Source: Deltaproteobacteria bacterium
GTDB lineage: Bacteria > Desulfobacterota_B > Binatia > UBA9968
DNA: 14,566 nucleotides
NCBI GenBank assembly: GCA_016193385.1
Contig: JACPSF010000346.1
Coordinates: 1-14,566 of the forward strand
Reading direction: 5' to 3'
Part shown: piece after piece, positions 1 to 6,654 of the stretch
Numbering within the stretch: position 1 is the stretch's first letter
How the letters are laid out: every line of letters starts with the position of its first letter
Notes under the pieces: generated by a model
What the model saw: the letters and a program-made list of their open reading frames with translations, nothing else
Told to the model about the DNA's origin: nothing
The model's database searches: none
Program-made: the position numbers and the translations under genes

Positions 1-404
1 AACTGATCCACCATCATCTTGGTAATGCCCCCGATCATTCTCTGCCCGACCCCGGCGATCAAACCGCCCACCTTCGCATCGGCGCTGTATTTGAGAACCG
101 TCTGTCCGTTTTTTTCCTCGAGGTCGACCGCCATGTCCCCCTGCATGAAACCTGGGGTCCCGGAACCCTCGCCGCTGAGCACATAGTGTGCGGGGGGCTG
201 CTTGTCCCTGATCGCGACTTTGCCTTTGTAAGTTCCTTTCACCGAGGCGACGCCGATTTTCATCGTCGCCTCAAACTGATCCGGCGCCACTTCCGCAAGA
301 CCCTCGCACCCCGGCATGCACTGGGCCATGATCTTCGGATCCAGCAGGACCTCCCAAACCCTCTGACGCGGAGCTTTAAAGGTATAATTCCCTTCGATCT
401 TCAA
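1..404 (-). CDS. CoxG/SRPBCC-family protein (carbon monoxide dehydrogenase subunit G-like), 3' end cut by window edge
   Basis: The minus strand gives 134 residues beginning MKIEGNYTFKAPRQRVW and running on with LLDPKIMAQCMPGCEGL and TPGFMQGDMAVDLEE. This is the standard N-terminal layout of the CoxG family (START/SRPBCC fold). CoxG proteins are small, often membrane-anchored helpers of molybdenum hydroxylases of the CO-dehydrogenase/xanthine-dehydrogenase type, and related copies occur widely without a hydroxylase. The late segment AKVGGLIAGVGQRMIGG is also typical. The start is TTG at 404: the family N-terminus begins exactly there, and a GAGGAGG Shine-Dalgarno lies 8 nt upstream (413-419). 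The frame stays open upstream to an ATG at 497, but that extension is not family-like. No hydroxylase subunit is visible, so the partner is unknown. The C-terminus, where an anchor helix may lie, is outside the window. Confidence 0.85.
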   Translation of the reverse strand, partial: MKIEGNYTFKAPRQRVWEVLLDPKIMAQCMPGCEGLAEVAPDQFEATMKIGVASVKGTYKGKVAIRDKQPPAHYVLSGEGSGTPGFMQGDMAVDLEEKNGQTVLKYSADAKVGGLIAGVGQRMIGGITKMMVDQ

Positions 405-412
405 ACGCCTTT

Positions 413-419
413 CCTCCTC
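413..419 (-). promoter_or_regulatory. Strong Shine-Dalgarno that decides a TTG start
   Basis: On the minus strand the sequence GAGGAGG sits 8 nt before the TTG at 404. It supports TTG as the real start of the CoxG-like gene rather than the in-frame ATG codons at 497, 488 and 479. Confidence 0.7.
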
Positions 420-544
420 AAGACGAGATGCAAAACCAGCGCTCGGGACGACCCCTCGCGCTGGCGAAAAACCTCTCATCAGAACCATAACTTTCATCCT
501 CCAAGAATACAACACCGCTCCTCGGCCTGGATAACCCTGCTTGG

Positions 545-2635
545 TTGAATCCTCGGCCCTCCTCCGTTAAACTTGCATTCAGCGTGAATAGGCTCCTGAC
601 CCTTTTCATATATCTATACGTTCCCCTTTCCCTCCTATGCCTGCCCGACTCGCCTGGCGCCCAGGAGAAAACAGCGCGCGAGCTCTTCACCCAAGCCTAT
701 ACCTTCTTCTCCCAAAACCGTCTGGCTGAGGCGGAGAGCCTCTTTGTGAAGACCTTGAACCGCGCCTCGCCGCTGGAGGACTACAGCCTCTACTTTCTCG
801 GCGAGATTTCCCTCTCTCGCGGCGACCCGGGCAGCGCTGGCACGTATTTCGGCCAGGTCAAACAAAAATTCCCTCTAAGCGTTTGGGCCCCCCGGGCCGA
901 GCTCCGGGTCGCAAAGATCACTCTGGCTGCCAAAGATTACGCCGGGGCGCGGGAGAGGCTGTACGAAATCCAAAACAGAGCGCCGCCGCGGGAGATTGCC
1001 GACGAGGCACTGTTCCTGCTCGGCCAGCTTCACGAGACCATGGGAGAATTGACTCAGGCATACTCCGTTTACCAGGCATTGCGCCGCTCCTCCCCCCTCT
1101 CCTCTTGGTCGCCCATAGCGCGAAAAGAAGTGAACCGGCTCAGGGAGGAGCAGCCCCAGCTCTTTGGCCTAACAAGGGTCGAGGCTTTATTGGATGAGGG
1201 AGAGCTATTGGCTCGAGAGCGCCAATACCAGGAAGCAGAAAGGGTGTACCGGACTCTCGTCGATCTTGCGCCTCGGGGTCCTTTGCGCCCGCGCTTCCTG
1301 ATGGGCCTGGCCAATGTCTTGCGAGCGGCACGGAAACGGGAGGAGGCGATACCCGTCCTGACAGAGATCGTCGAGAAATATCCGGGGAGTTCGCAGGGTC
1401 CGAACGCCCTGTACCGGCTCGCCGAGATCTATTGGAATCGAGACGAGAACCTCAAAGCGCTTGATTACTTTAAGCAACTCAGCGATCGCTACCCCAAAAG
1501 CTCCTTCAACGATCTTGCCTATATTGCATCGGCGCGCATCTACGAATCTCTCGGTAAACCGAGTGACACGCTGCGCCTGTACCAAGACTTTGCCAAGAGA
1601 TTCCCTGATAGCCCAATGCGTGAGGAGACCCGGTGGAGATCGGCCTGGATTCATTACCTCCAGGGCGATAATGACCGCGCCTACGCCGCCTTCCACCGTC
1701 TTGCGGCAGACAAGGGAGAGGGACGTTACAAGACCGGGGCTCTTTACTGGCAAGCCCGAACTGCCCAGAGGTTGGGACGCTCCGATGAGGCGAAACAGAT
1801 TTTTTCCCAGATCCTGAACGCGCAGGAGGAGAGCTATTATAAGGGACCGGCGGCCCGATGGCTGGAAAAAATGGGCGCTGCTGTCGAGGAGAAAAAGACG
1901 GCAAGCTCGAATCTCTTCCCTGAAACGGCCCCCCCTTTTAGCCCGGACGGTTCCTTTCACCTATCCCGCGCCCAGGAGCTGGCTGAGATCTCACTGAACC
2001 AATTAGCTGTCACTGAGTTGGACGAGATCCGAAACTCGAGCAATAACGACCTCCCCACGAAACTCACGCTGATACGCGAGTATGCCCGCAATGGAGCCTA
2101 CGCGCGCAGCGTTGCCCTGGCGAACCAAATCCCTTCTCCTTCAGACGAGCTAAACCGCTACCGTTACCCCTTAGCCTTCTGGGAGACGATTCAGAAACTC
2201 ACGGAAGAAAGGAGCCTCGATCCCTATCTGGTGGTGGCCTTGATTCGTCAAGAGAGCATTTTCGACCCCAAGGCCCTTTCTGCAGCATCGGCCTACGGCT
2301 TAATGCAGCTTCTTCCCTCCACTGCTGTTCGGGCAGCCGCCCAGTTGGGACTTTCTCCGCCCCAGCCGCAAAAACTCTATGAACCGGAGCTCAACCTGAC
2401 CCTCGGCACTCTCTACCTGAAAGAACTCCTCCAACGTTACTCGAACAATGTGATCAAAGCGATCGCCGCCTACAATGCCGGAGAGAACGCCGTAGCCCGC
2501 TGGGAAAAACAGATCGTGGCAGAGGACGAAGACGAGTTCATCGAGAGGATCCCATACGGGGAAACGCGACTTTATATAAAACTGGTTTTGCGCAATCATC
2601 GGATCTATCGAAAGATCTACAGCAGCCCTCGATGA
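545..2635 (+). CDS. Exported lytic murein transglycosylase, Slt70/MltE-like catalytic domain with TPR-type helical repeats
   Basis: The protein should cleave the MurNAc-GlcNAc bond of peptidoglycan in the periplasm, forming 1,6-anhydro ends. An N-terminal hydrophobic stretch (about residues 17-33) followed by SPGAQ looks like a Sec signal peptide; there is no lipobox. Residues about 45-440 are helical repeats of TPR/YbgF type (for example AEAESLFVKTL, KALDYFKQLSDRYP, DTLRLYQDFAKRFP). The C-terminal SLT domain carries the hallmark motifs: RQES with catalytic Glu570, AYGLMQLLPSTA (583-594), AYNAGE (642-647) and ERIPYGETRLYIK (667-679). The frame opens at TTG 545. An internal GTG at 584 (VNRLLTLFIYLY) would give a more standard signal peptide, and neither start has a good ribosome site, so the start is uncertain. 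The stop overlaps the next gene's ATG (ATGA at 2632-2635), which indicates translational coupling. Confidence 0.93.
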   Translation: MNPRPSSVKLAFSVNRLLTLFIYLYVPLSLLCLPDSPGAQEKTARELFTQAYTFFSQNRLAEAESLFVKTLNRASPLEDYSLYFLGEISLSRGDPGSAGTYFGQVKQKFPLSVWAPRAELRVAKITLAAKDYAGARERLYEIQNRAPPREIADEALFLLGQLHETMGELTQAYSVYQALRRSSPLSSWSPIARKEVNRLREEQPQLFGLTRVEALLDEGELLARERQYQEAERVYRTLVDLAPRGPLRPRFLMGLANVLRAARKREEAIPVLTEIVEKYPGSSQGPNALYRLAEIYWNRDENLKALDYFKQLSDRYPKSSFNDLAYIASARIYESLGKPSDTLRLYQDFAKRFPDSPMREETRWRSAWIHYLQGDNDRAYAAFHRLAADKGEGRYKTGALYWQARTAQRLGRSDEAKQIFSQILNAQEESYYKGPAARWLEKMGAAVEEKKTASSNLFPETAPPFSPDGSFHLSRAQELAEISLNQLAVTELDEIRNSSNNDLPTKLTLIREYARNGAYARSVALANQIPSPSDELNRYRYPLAFWETIQKLTEERSLDPYLVVALIRQESIFDPKALSAASAYGLMQLLPSTAVRAAAQLGLSPPQPQKLYEPELNLTLGTLYLKELLQRYSNNVIKAIAAYNAGENAVARWEKQIVAEDEDEFIERIPYGETRLYIKLVLRNHRIYRKIYSSPR

Positions 2636-3396
2636 GAAAAAAATCCGCTCGCGAGAGGCCCCTGATCGGGATCACCCCGGACATCGAGACCACCCCACGG
2701 GGTTCCCAGCCGGGTAAGCGAAATCGGTTGATTCTGCTCCACGAGCGCTACACGCGAGCGATGCTGGAAACCGGCGGCCTGCCCATCATCCTCCCTATCG
2801 TGCCCCCCCGGAGCGCCATCCAGGCGATCTTCGCGCGCCTGGATGGGATCCTGATCAGCGGGGGGAATTTCGATATCGATCCAGGACGTTACGGCGAAAC
2901 ATCGATAGCAGCGCTGGGCGAGGTCAAAGAGGACCGGACCCAATTCGAGCTGGGATTGATCTCCCTGGCCCTCAAATGGAATTTACCCGTTCTCGGGGTT
3001 TGCGGCGGCGCTCAGGCCATCAATGTCGCCCTCGGTGGAACGCTCTATCAAGACATCGCCAGCCAGATCCCGGCTGCGCTGGAGCATCAGCAAGGGGCCT
3101 TAAAAGATCGAGGGGGTCACGCGGTCACCATCCACGACGGGACCTTGCTCCGGAGAATCGTGGGGCGGAAGCGTTTAGAGACCAATACCACCCATCACCA
3201 GTCGGTGAAGCGACTGGGCAAAGGGCTGATCGTCAACGCGACCGCCGAAGATGGTGTGATCGAGGGTCTTGAAAGCAGGGAACATGCATTTGTTCTTGGC
3301 GTCCAGTGGCATCCCGAGTTTCTCATAGACAAGGACGTCTGTCAGAAAAAGATCTTTACCGCCTTTGTCTCGGCCTGCGCGAACCACCGACCATGA
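2632..3396 (+). CDS. Class I glutamine-amidotransferase-like hydrolase, peptidase family C26 (PuuD-like gamma-glutamyl hydrolase)
   Basis: This 254-residue cytoplasmic protein has the class I GATase fold. The nucleophile elbow is VLGVCGGAQAINVALGG with Cys124, and the other triad members lie in VLGVQWHPEF (His227, Glu229). LISGGNFDIDP (74-84) and NTTHHQSVKRLG (185-196) are typical of the gamma-glutamyl-gamma-aminobutyrate hydrolase/PuuD family, which splits gamma-glutamyl bonds. The usual GxCRG nucleophile motif reads GVCGG here, as in many PuuD-like homologues. The length is normal for the family. There is no synthetase domain and no signal peptide. Its start overlaps the transglycosylase stop, so the two are probably co-expressed. 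The real substrate is unknown: gamma-glutamyl polyamines, other gamma-glutamyl amides, or gamma-D-glutamyl bonds of recycled wall peptides are all possible. Confidence 0.88.
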   Translation: MRKKSARERPLIGITPDIETTPRGSQPGKRNRLILLHERYTRAMLETGGLPIILPIVPPRSAIQAIFARLDGILISGGNFDIDPGRYGETSIAALGEVKEDRTQFELGLISLALKWNLPVLGVCGGAQAINVALGGTLYQDIASQIPAALEHQQGALKDRGGHAVTIHDGTLLRRIVGRKRLETNTTHHQSVKRLGKGLIVNATAEDGVIEGLESREHAFVLGVQWHPEFLIDKDVCQKKIFTAFVSACANHRP

Positions 3397-3495
3397 CCCA
3401 ATCTTTGTTTGCAAGCCTACGGGTCCGCTTGCTACTGCTGGTCTCCGGAGGAGTCGCAGACCCGCCAGGCGGATCATCGTCGTGATGCGATCCCC

Positions 3496-3873
3496 CTATT
3501 TTGTCAGCGAGAGCCTTCCGGCCCCGGAAAGCAAGAGCGAGATCAACCCCCCTATCAGCAGGAAATTCAGAGACGAGCCCCCGATAAATCCTTTCGCCAC
3601 ATGAACCGGACCGATGGCCACGAGCTCGACCGCTAAAAGCAAGACGGATACCAAACGGACGTAAAGCCCAAGAACAAGAAATGCGCCGCCGAAAAATTCC
3701 AGGGCGCCAAACAGTAAAGCAAGCAGCAGAGGCCACGGGACCCCCGCGTGCGCGAAAGACTGGGTTCGTACCGCCAGCTCGCCGAACAGCACCCACCACC
3801 CCTGCAGGGCGAAGACGCTGCCACAGGCAAGCCGTAAAGGAAGAGGCGCCCAGCCGTGCATCATCGGGGCCAT
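3496..3873 (-). CDS. DoxX-family integral membrane protein
   Basis: From ATG 3873 the product has 125 residues and four predicted membrane helices: about 11-30 (PLRLACGSVFALQGWWVLFG), 46-66, 70-90 (VRLVSVLLLAVELVAIG) and 98-118 (FLLIGGLISLLLSGAG). This size and layout, with the FGALEFFGGAFLVLGLYVRL segment, fit the DoxX/DoxD-like family. Its members are poorly understood; some are linked to thiosulfate:quinone oxidoreductase or to membrane redox homeostasis. The frame is open upstream to 4035, but that part is proline/serine-rich and overlaps an inverted-repeat element, so it is not taken as coding. ATG codons at 3864 and 3861 are alternative starts. A GAGAG sequence precedes 3873 by a few bases. 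The gene converges on the C26 hydrolase across 99 bp in which no convincing terminator was seen. Confidence 0.72.
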   Translation of the reverse strand: MAPMMHGWAPLPLRLACGSVFALQGWWVLFGELAVRTQSFAHAGVPWPLLLALLFGALEFFGGAFLVLGLYVRLVSVLLLAVELVAIGPVHVAKGFIGGSSLNFLLIGGLISLLLSGAGRLSLTK

Positions 3874-3922
3874 AGGTCTCTCTGGCGCTCCCGCATCAGA
3901 GAAGGGAGAAGGGGTGAAAGAA

Positions 3923-4072
3923 GGGGTCAAATCTTTTGTTGATAGTCCAGCCTCTTCACATGGTGGAGAGTCGGGCAAACTGTATTTCATAGGGGGCAGG
4001 ACATGTGAGGGCAGGGTTCTAACAAAAACTATCAACTCGCAACAAAAGATTTGCCTGCTAATGGGTGACCCC
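3923..4072. repeat. 150-bp inverted-repeat unit, MITE- or IS-remnant-like
   Basis: The left arm (3923-3946) consists of GGGGTCA, AATCTTTTGTT and GATAGT with no gaps. The right arm (4028-4072) contains the reverse complements of the same three blocks in the same order: ACTATC at 4028-4033, AACAAAAGATT at 4041-4051 and TGACCCC at 4066-4072. They are separated by 7-nt and 14-nt insertions. The interior has no open gene. The outer GGGGTCA...TGACCCC ends are flanked on both sides by GA/CT-rich tracts. It looks like a non-autonomous mobile element or the fused ends of a lost one. Confidence 0.6.
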
Positions 4073-4092
4073 TTTCTTCTTTCTTCACACCG

Positions 4093-4136
4093 CGGCTTGG
4101 ACAGCGATGCCCGCGAAGCGGGCGCGAGTCAAGCCG
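4093..4136. repeat. REP-like imperfect hairpin
   Basis: A 44-bp dyad has an outer 7-bp stem CGGCTTG/CAAGCCG (4093-4099 with 4130-4136), an internal loop, and an inner 6-bp stem GCCCGC-gaa-GCGGGC (4109-4123). No T-tract follows, so it is not a classical terminator. The size and two-storey shape resemble repetitive extragenic palindromes. It lies exactly between two other inverted-repeat elements. Confidence 0.5.
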
Positions 4137-4142
4137 GACGTT

Positions 4143-4289
4143 GAGGCCGTAGAAAAAGGTAGAGCGAAAAATTTACGAAAAAAACGGCCTCCGTATTTGG
4201 CGGTTAAGCGACGATCTCGGATCGGGGGACGCTTTAGCTACCCCCAATTTGGTCACATTTTTGGTAGTTGGGACTTTTTCTACAGCCTC
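4143..4289. mobile_element. 147-bp MITE-like element with terminal inverted repeats
   Basis: The left end GAGGCCGTAGAAAAAG (4143-4158) and the reverse complement of the right end GAGGCTGTAGAAAAAG (4274-4289) match at 15 of 16 positions. Both ends are flanked outside by GTT (4140-4142 and 4290-4292), a possible 3-bp target duplication. The interior holds no gene and is richer in A+T than the surroundings. The ends resemble those of full IS elements, so this is probably a non-autonomous derivative mobilised by a transposase encoded elsewhere. It ends 30 bp before the start of the next gene. Confidence 0.6.
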
Positions 4290-4304
4290 GTTAGGTTAAA
4301 CGGG

Positions 4305-4311
4305 AAGGAGG
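4305..4311 (+). promoter_or_regulatory. Ribosome binding site that fixes the start at 4320
   Basis: AAGGAGG lies 8 nt before ATG 4320. It favours this start over the in-frame ATG at 4065 and lies just outside the MITE-like element ending at 4289. Confidence 0.7.
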
Positions 4312-4319
4312 GACGTGAG

Positions 4320-4958
4320 ATGAACAGGCTTTTCTCTACGTTCGTAGTTGCTCTGTTGCTGCTTATGATCCCTCACGCTTTACTTGCCCAACAGACGGAA
4401 GCTCCAGTTTATCAGGATGGTGATTGGTGGCGCGTTAAAGTAGGGGTAACACGTCCCAGCGGTGTAGCAGTTGGCGGGCCACAGTTGAGTGGATACCCAG
4501 AATACATGGTCAAGGTGGATAGCGGTAGGTTTAGGGTTTTTGGCATACGGGGAGAACAACATAACGAAATCGAGGCTCCTAACATCGTCTCCCTGGTTGC
4601 GGGGCGGCCAGAGTGGAGAGGGGAGCTTCTTATGTTCCCTATGCACGTGGGACTTACTTGGTCGTCCCGATTCCCTTTTCAGTTGCCTGGGCTTCGACAG
4701 CGGTGGGCTAGTGCTCAATATGAGGTCCATTCCTGGGAAACAATTAAGACGGTGAAAGGTGAGCTAGAGGCATTTAAAATTGTCATGGACGTTCCGGGGT
4801 TGCCGGTTCCTCAGAAAGGTTCTATCACGGCGCGGGTTGCCACTTACTATTACTCTCCAAAAACAAAGGCTATAGTGTACTTTCGTGAGGAGTCACCCCC
4901 AAAGTCTCCTGAAGCAATAACAGCTGCTACGCTTGTTGATTTCAATGTAGGTCAGTGA
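4320..4958 (+). CDS. Secreted hypothetical protein, 212 residues
   Basis: I do not recognise the family. The start at ATG 4320 is supported by AAGGAGG (4305-4311) upstream and by a clear Sec signal peptide: MNRLF, a hydrophobic core VVALLLLMIPHALL, and probable cleavage after LLA at residue 23. An open frame reaching back to 4065 runs through a mobile element and is rejected. The mature part is rich in short beta-like stretches and aromatics: DGDWWRVKVGV, YPEYMVKVDSGRFRVFG, SAQYEVHSWETIKTVKGELEAFKI, and a late RVATYYYSPKTKAIVYFREE. That last stretch recalls exported beta-sheet proteins such as the DUF3108 type, but this is only an impression. Two conserved-looking Trp residues sit at the mature N-terminus. 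By my hand count bases 4381-4620 are about 54% G+C, lower than the transporter genes to the right. Together with the mobile elements on its left, this suggests local acquisition. Confidence 0.72.
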   Translation: MNRLFSTFVVALLLLMIPHALLAQQTEAPVYQDGDWWRVKVGVTRPSGVAVGGPQLSGYPEYMVKVDSGRFRVFGIRGEQHNEIEAPNIVSLVAGRPEWRGELLMFPMHVGLTWSSRFPFQLPGLRQRWASAQYEVHSWETIKTVKGELEAFKIVMDVPGLPVPQKGSITARVATYYYSPKTKAIVYFREESPPKSPEAITAATLVDFNVGQ

Positions 4959-5151
4959 TCGTAACCTAACTCGGGGGATTTCCGGGGACAGTACACTGCA
5001 TTGCCGGTTGATCGGCAGACCAGAAGCTTGCTTGGGCATGCCTCGTTTATTGGAGCTGGGGCGACAGGTGAAGTTGGGGCTCGACCACTCGTTTTTTTCT
5101 CCGCTACGTGCGGTCCCGGCTACGACAAGTTCCGAAAATCTCGTTCTCCTT
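4959..5151. other. Gene-free stretch with an IS-end-like motif
   Basis: No credible gene is present. GGGGATTTCCGGGGACAGTA begins at about 4975 and resembles the GGGGACA-type sequences found at the edges of IS200-like/REP-associated tyrosine transposase elements. A 44-codon frame from ATG 5038 (MPRLLELGRQVKLG) starts like such transposases but then loses all similarity. A T7 run at about 5091-5097 has no clear stem in front of it. The stretch is best read as eroded mobile-element or intergenic sequence. Confidence 0.35.
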
Positions 5152-5388
5152 CTACCTGAGCCCTCTCAATGACTCCTGCAAATAGCTCTGATCCACGTAT
5201 TTTAACGGGCTTGGCAGCGGGGCTTTGGGCTGGCTGCCGTCCCAGAATATCTGAATCGTATTCTTCAAGCCTTCGACGTTTACATCCGCATTCGGATGCC
5301 AGATCCGCTTCTCCGTGTAGAATTCCCAACCCCGCCGCGCGTGCTCGCGCTTGAGCTTCATCTCATTGGCCAGAAAATCGACCGCGGC
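5152..5388 (-). pseudogene. C-terminal remnant of an NMT1/TauT-type ABC solute-binding protein
   Basis: Immediately after the TAG stop of the acyl-CoA dehydrogenase, and in the same frame, the minus strand reads 78 codons. They start AAVDFLANEMKLKREHARRG, continue with NVEGLKNTIQIF and end PLPSPLKYVDQSYLQESLRG before a TAG. The VEGLKN...KYVDxSYL ending is typical of the last residues of NMT1/THI5-like periplasmic binding proteins. The whole N-terminal part, about 250 residues including the signal peptide, is missing. ATG 5361 (MKLKREHA) could begin a short peptide but not a working receptor. A deletion that joined the 3' ends of two genes would explain this arrangement. Confidence 0.6.
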
Positions 5389-6555
5389 CTATTTTTTGTG
5401 CGTCCTGTTGGCGTTCTGCGCCAGACGCCAGCGCAAGACCTCCGTCGCCCCTTCCGTGATGCGGATGCTTCGCACCTGGCGGTACCACCACTCCAGGGGC
5501 AAGTCCTTTGTCAGCCCCACACCTCCGTGGACCTGGATCGCGCGATCCACCACCCGGCCGGCCATCTCTGCGCAGGTGATTTTCACCATGTAAGACAGGT
5601 CGCGTACGTCCTCTCCCAGGTCAGAACGCCAAGCGCACTCATAAACCATAAGACGGGCTGCGTGGAGCTCCATAATCGAGTCGGCGATCATAAACTGCAC
5701 CGCCTGGCGTTCTGCAAGCGGAACTCCAAAGGTGACGCGATTCTGCGCGTATTCGATCATCATGTCCAGCGCGCGTTGCGCAATCCCGACGGGACGTGCC
5801 CCGTGGCTGCGGATCCGGCCATCGGTGATCCATTTCTGCGCGAGAGAAAAACCTTCTCCGACTTTACCGATCACGTCGGTTGCGAGGACTCGGACATTGT
5901 TGAAAACGATCTCCCACGGGGCATCCCCCATCATCGTATGCCATTGTCGCTCCAAAGTGACACCTGGACTCTTCATGTCTACGATGAAGCACGTTATGCC
6001 GCCGTGGGCTCGTTTTTCAGGATCGGTCACGGCCATCACCTGGGCGTAATCCGCACTTCCTGCCCCGGTAATGAAGCGCTTGGTCCCGTTCAGGATGAAA
6101 TGATCACCGTCGCGAACCGCCCGCGTCCGCATGCCCGCGGGATCGCTCCCGGCATCCGGTTCCGTTTGGGCGAAGCAGACCCTCCTTTCCCCTCTTATAA
6201 CCGGGTAGAGAAACCGTTCTTTCTGCTCCGCATCGCAATGGAACAGAACCGGCCGCACTTCAGGACCGAACAGCTCGATACTGCGGAATGGAAGCGCAAC
6301 GCTGCGCGAAACCTCTTCAGCGATCACGCATCGAGCGAGCAAACCAAGTCCAGCCCCGCCGTATTCCTGGGGAACGTCCAGCAGCCAAAATCCAAGGGCT
6401 TTGGCCTTTTCCTGTAAGGGCCGAAGATATTTCTCCGGCATCCCCTCCTCGCCTTCGGGGCGGTATTCCCGCTCCAAGGGAATCAGCTCCCTGTCGACAA
6501 ACTCCCGCACCGTCCTCTTTAGCATCCGCAGCTCTGTAGGCAGATTGAAATCCAT
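5389..6555 (-). CDS. Acyl-CoA dehydrogenase
   Basis: This is a full-length flavoprotein of 388 residues that would oxidise an acyl-CoA to the 2,3-enoyl-CoA and pass electrons to ETF. Family motifs are clear: CFAQTEPDAGSD (127-138) at the FAD site, the middle beta domain ending near GKVGEGFSLAQ, NRVTFGVPLAERQAVQFMIAD (272-292), the flavin-contacting QVHGGVGLTKDLPLE (341-355) and RITEGATEVLR, whose Glu368 is the likely catalytic base. ATG 6555 is preferred: GAGAG lies 6 nt upstream, while TTG 6561 would leave no spacer. It lies downstream of the hydratase-lyase-like gene on the same strand (99-bp gap with a palindrome), which suggests a shared pathway. The substrate cannot be read from sequence; branched, aromatic or medium-chain acyl-CoAs are all possible. 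The 3' end abuts the binding-protein remnant. Confidence 0.93.
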   Translation of the reverse strand: MDFNLPTELRMLKRTVREFVDRELIPLEREYRPEGEEGMPEKYLRPLQEKAKALGFWLLDVPQEYGGAGLGLLARCVIAEEVSRSVALPFRSIELFGPEVRPVLFHCDAEQKERFLYPVIRGERRVCFAQTEPDAGSDPAGMRTRAVRDGDHFILNGTKRFITGAGSADYAQVMAVTDPEKRAHGGITCFIVDMKSPGVTLERQWHTMMGDAPWEIVFNNVRVLATDVIGKVGEGFSLAQKWITDGRIRSHGARPVGIAQRALDMMIEYAQNRVTFGVPLAERQAVQFMIADSIMELHAARLMVYECAWRSDLGEDVRDLSYMVKITCAEMAGRVVDRAIQVHGGVGLTKDLPLEWWYRQVRSIRITEGATEVLRWRLAQNANRTHKK

Positions 6556-6601
6556 CTTCAACTCTCTGTAGCAGACCTTCGAACGTTTAATCGCTTCGCT
6601 C

Positions 6602-6635
6602 CGTTCAAGATGTTCAACGTTGAACGGTTTGAACG
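6602..6635. repeat. 34-bp palindrome within a TTCAA-rich repeat
   Basis: The core GTTCAACGTTGAAC (6612-6625) is a perfect 14-bp palindrome. It is flanked by CGTTCAA (6602-6608) and its complement TTGAACG (6629-6635), with 3-nt internal mismatches on each side. Further TTGAAC and TTCGAACG motifs lie within 30 bp on either side. It occupies most of the gap between the hydratase-lyase-like gene and the acyl-CoA dehydrogenase. It has no U-tract for a simple terminator. It could be an operator, an mRNA-processing hairpin or just an expanding simple repeat. Confidence 0.55.
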
Positions 6636-6654
6636 ATTTGAACTGTTTAGCCTT

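Noticed and set aside
1205..1960. 251-residue minus-strand open frame
   Set aside because: It is a shadow inside the transglycosylase repeat region; its composition is unlike a real protein and it shows no motifs.
3397..3495. Bidirectional terminator between the convergent C26 hydrolase and DoxX genes
   Set aside because: Only weak 4-5 bp stems are visible and no T-run is present on either strand.
3874..4035. N-terminal extension of the DoxX protein
   Set aside because: The extension overlaps the inverted-repeat unit and has low-complexity Pro/Ser content; DoxX proteins are normally about 125-150 residues.
4065..4319. N-terminal extension of the secreted protein to ATG 4065
   Set aside because: It would run through a REP-like hairpin and a MITE-like element. 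The ribosome site and signal peptide at 4320 define the start.
5038..5172. Short frame MPRLLELGRQVKLG as a Y1 transposase start
   Set aside because: Only the first few residues resemble the transposase; no HUH motif or further similarity follows.
5296..6417. 373-residue plus-strand open frame
   Set aside because: It is antisense to the acyl-CoA dehydrogenase, whose minus-strand protein has all family motifs. The plus-strand product is His/Arg-rich with no recognisable fold, signal or ribosome site.
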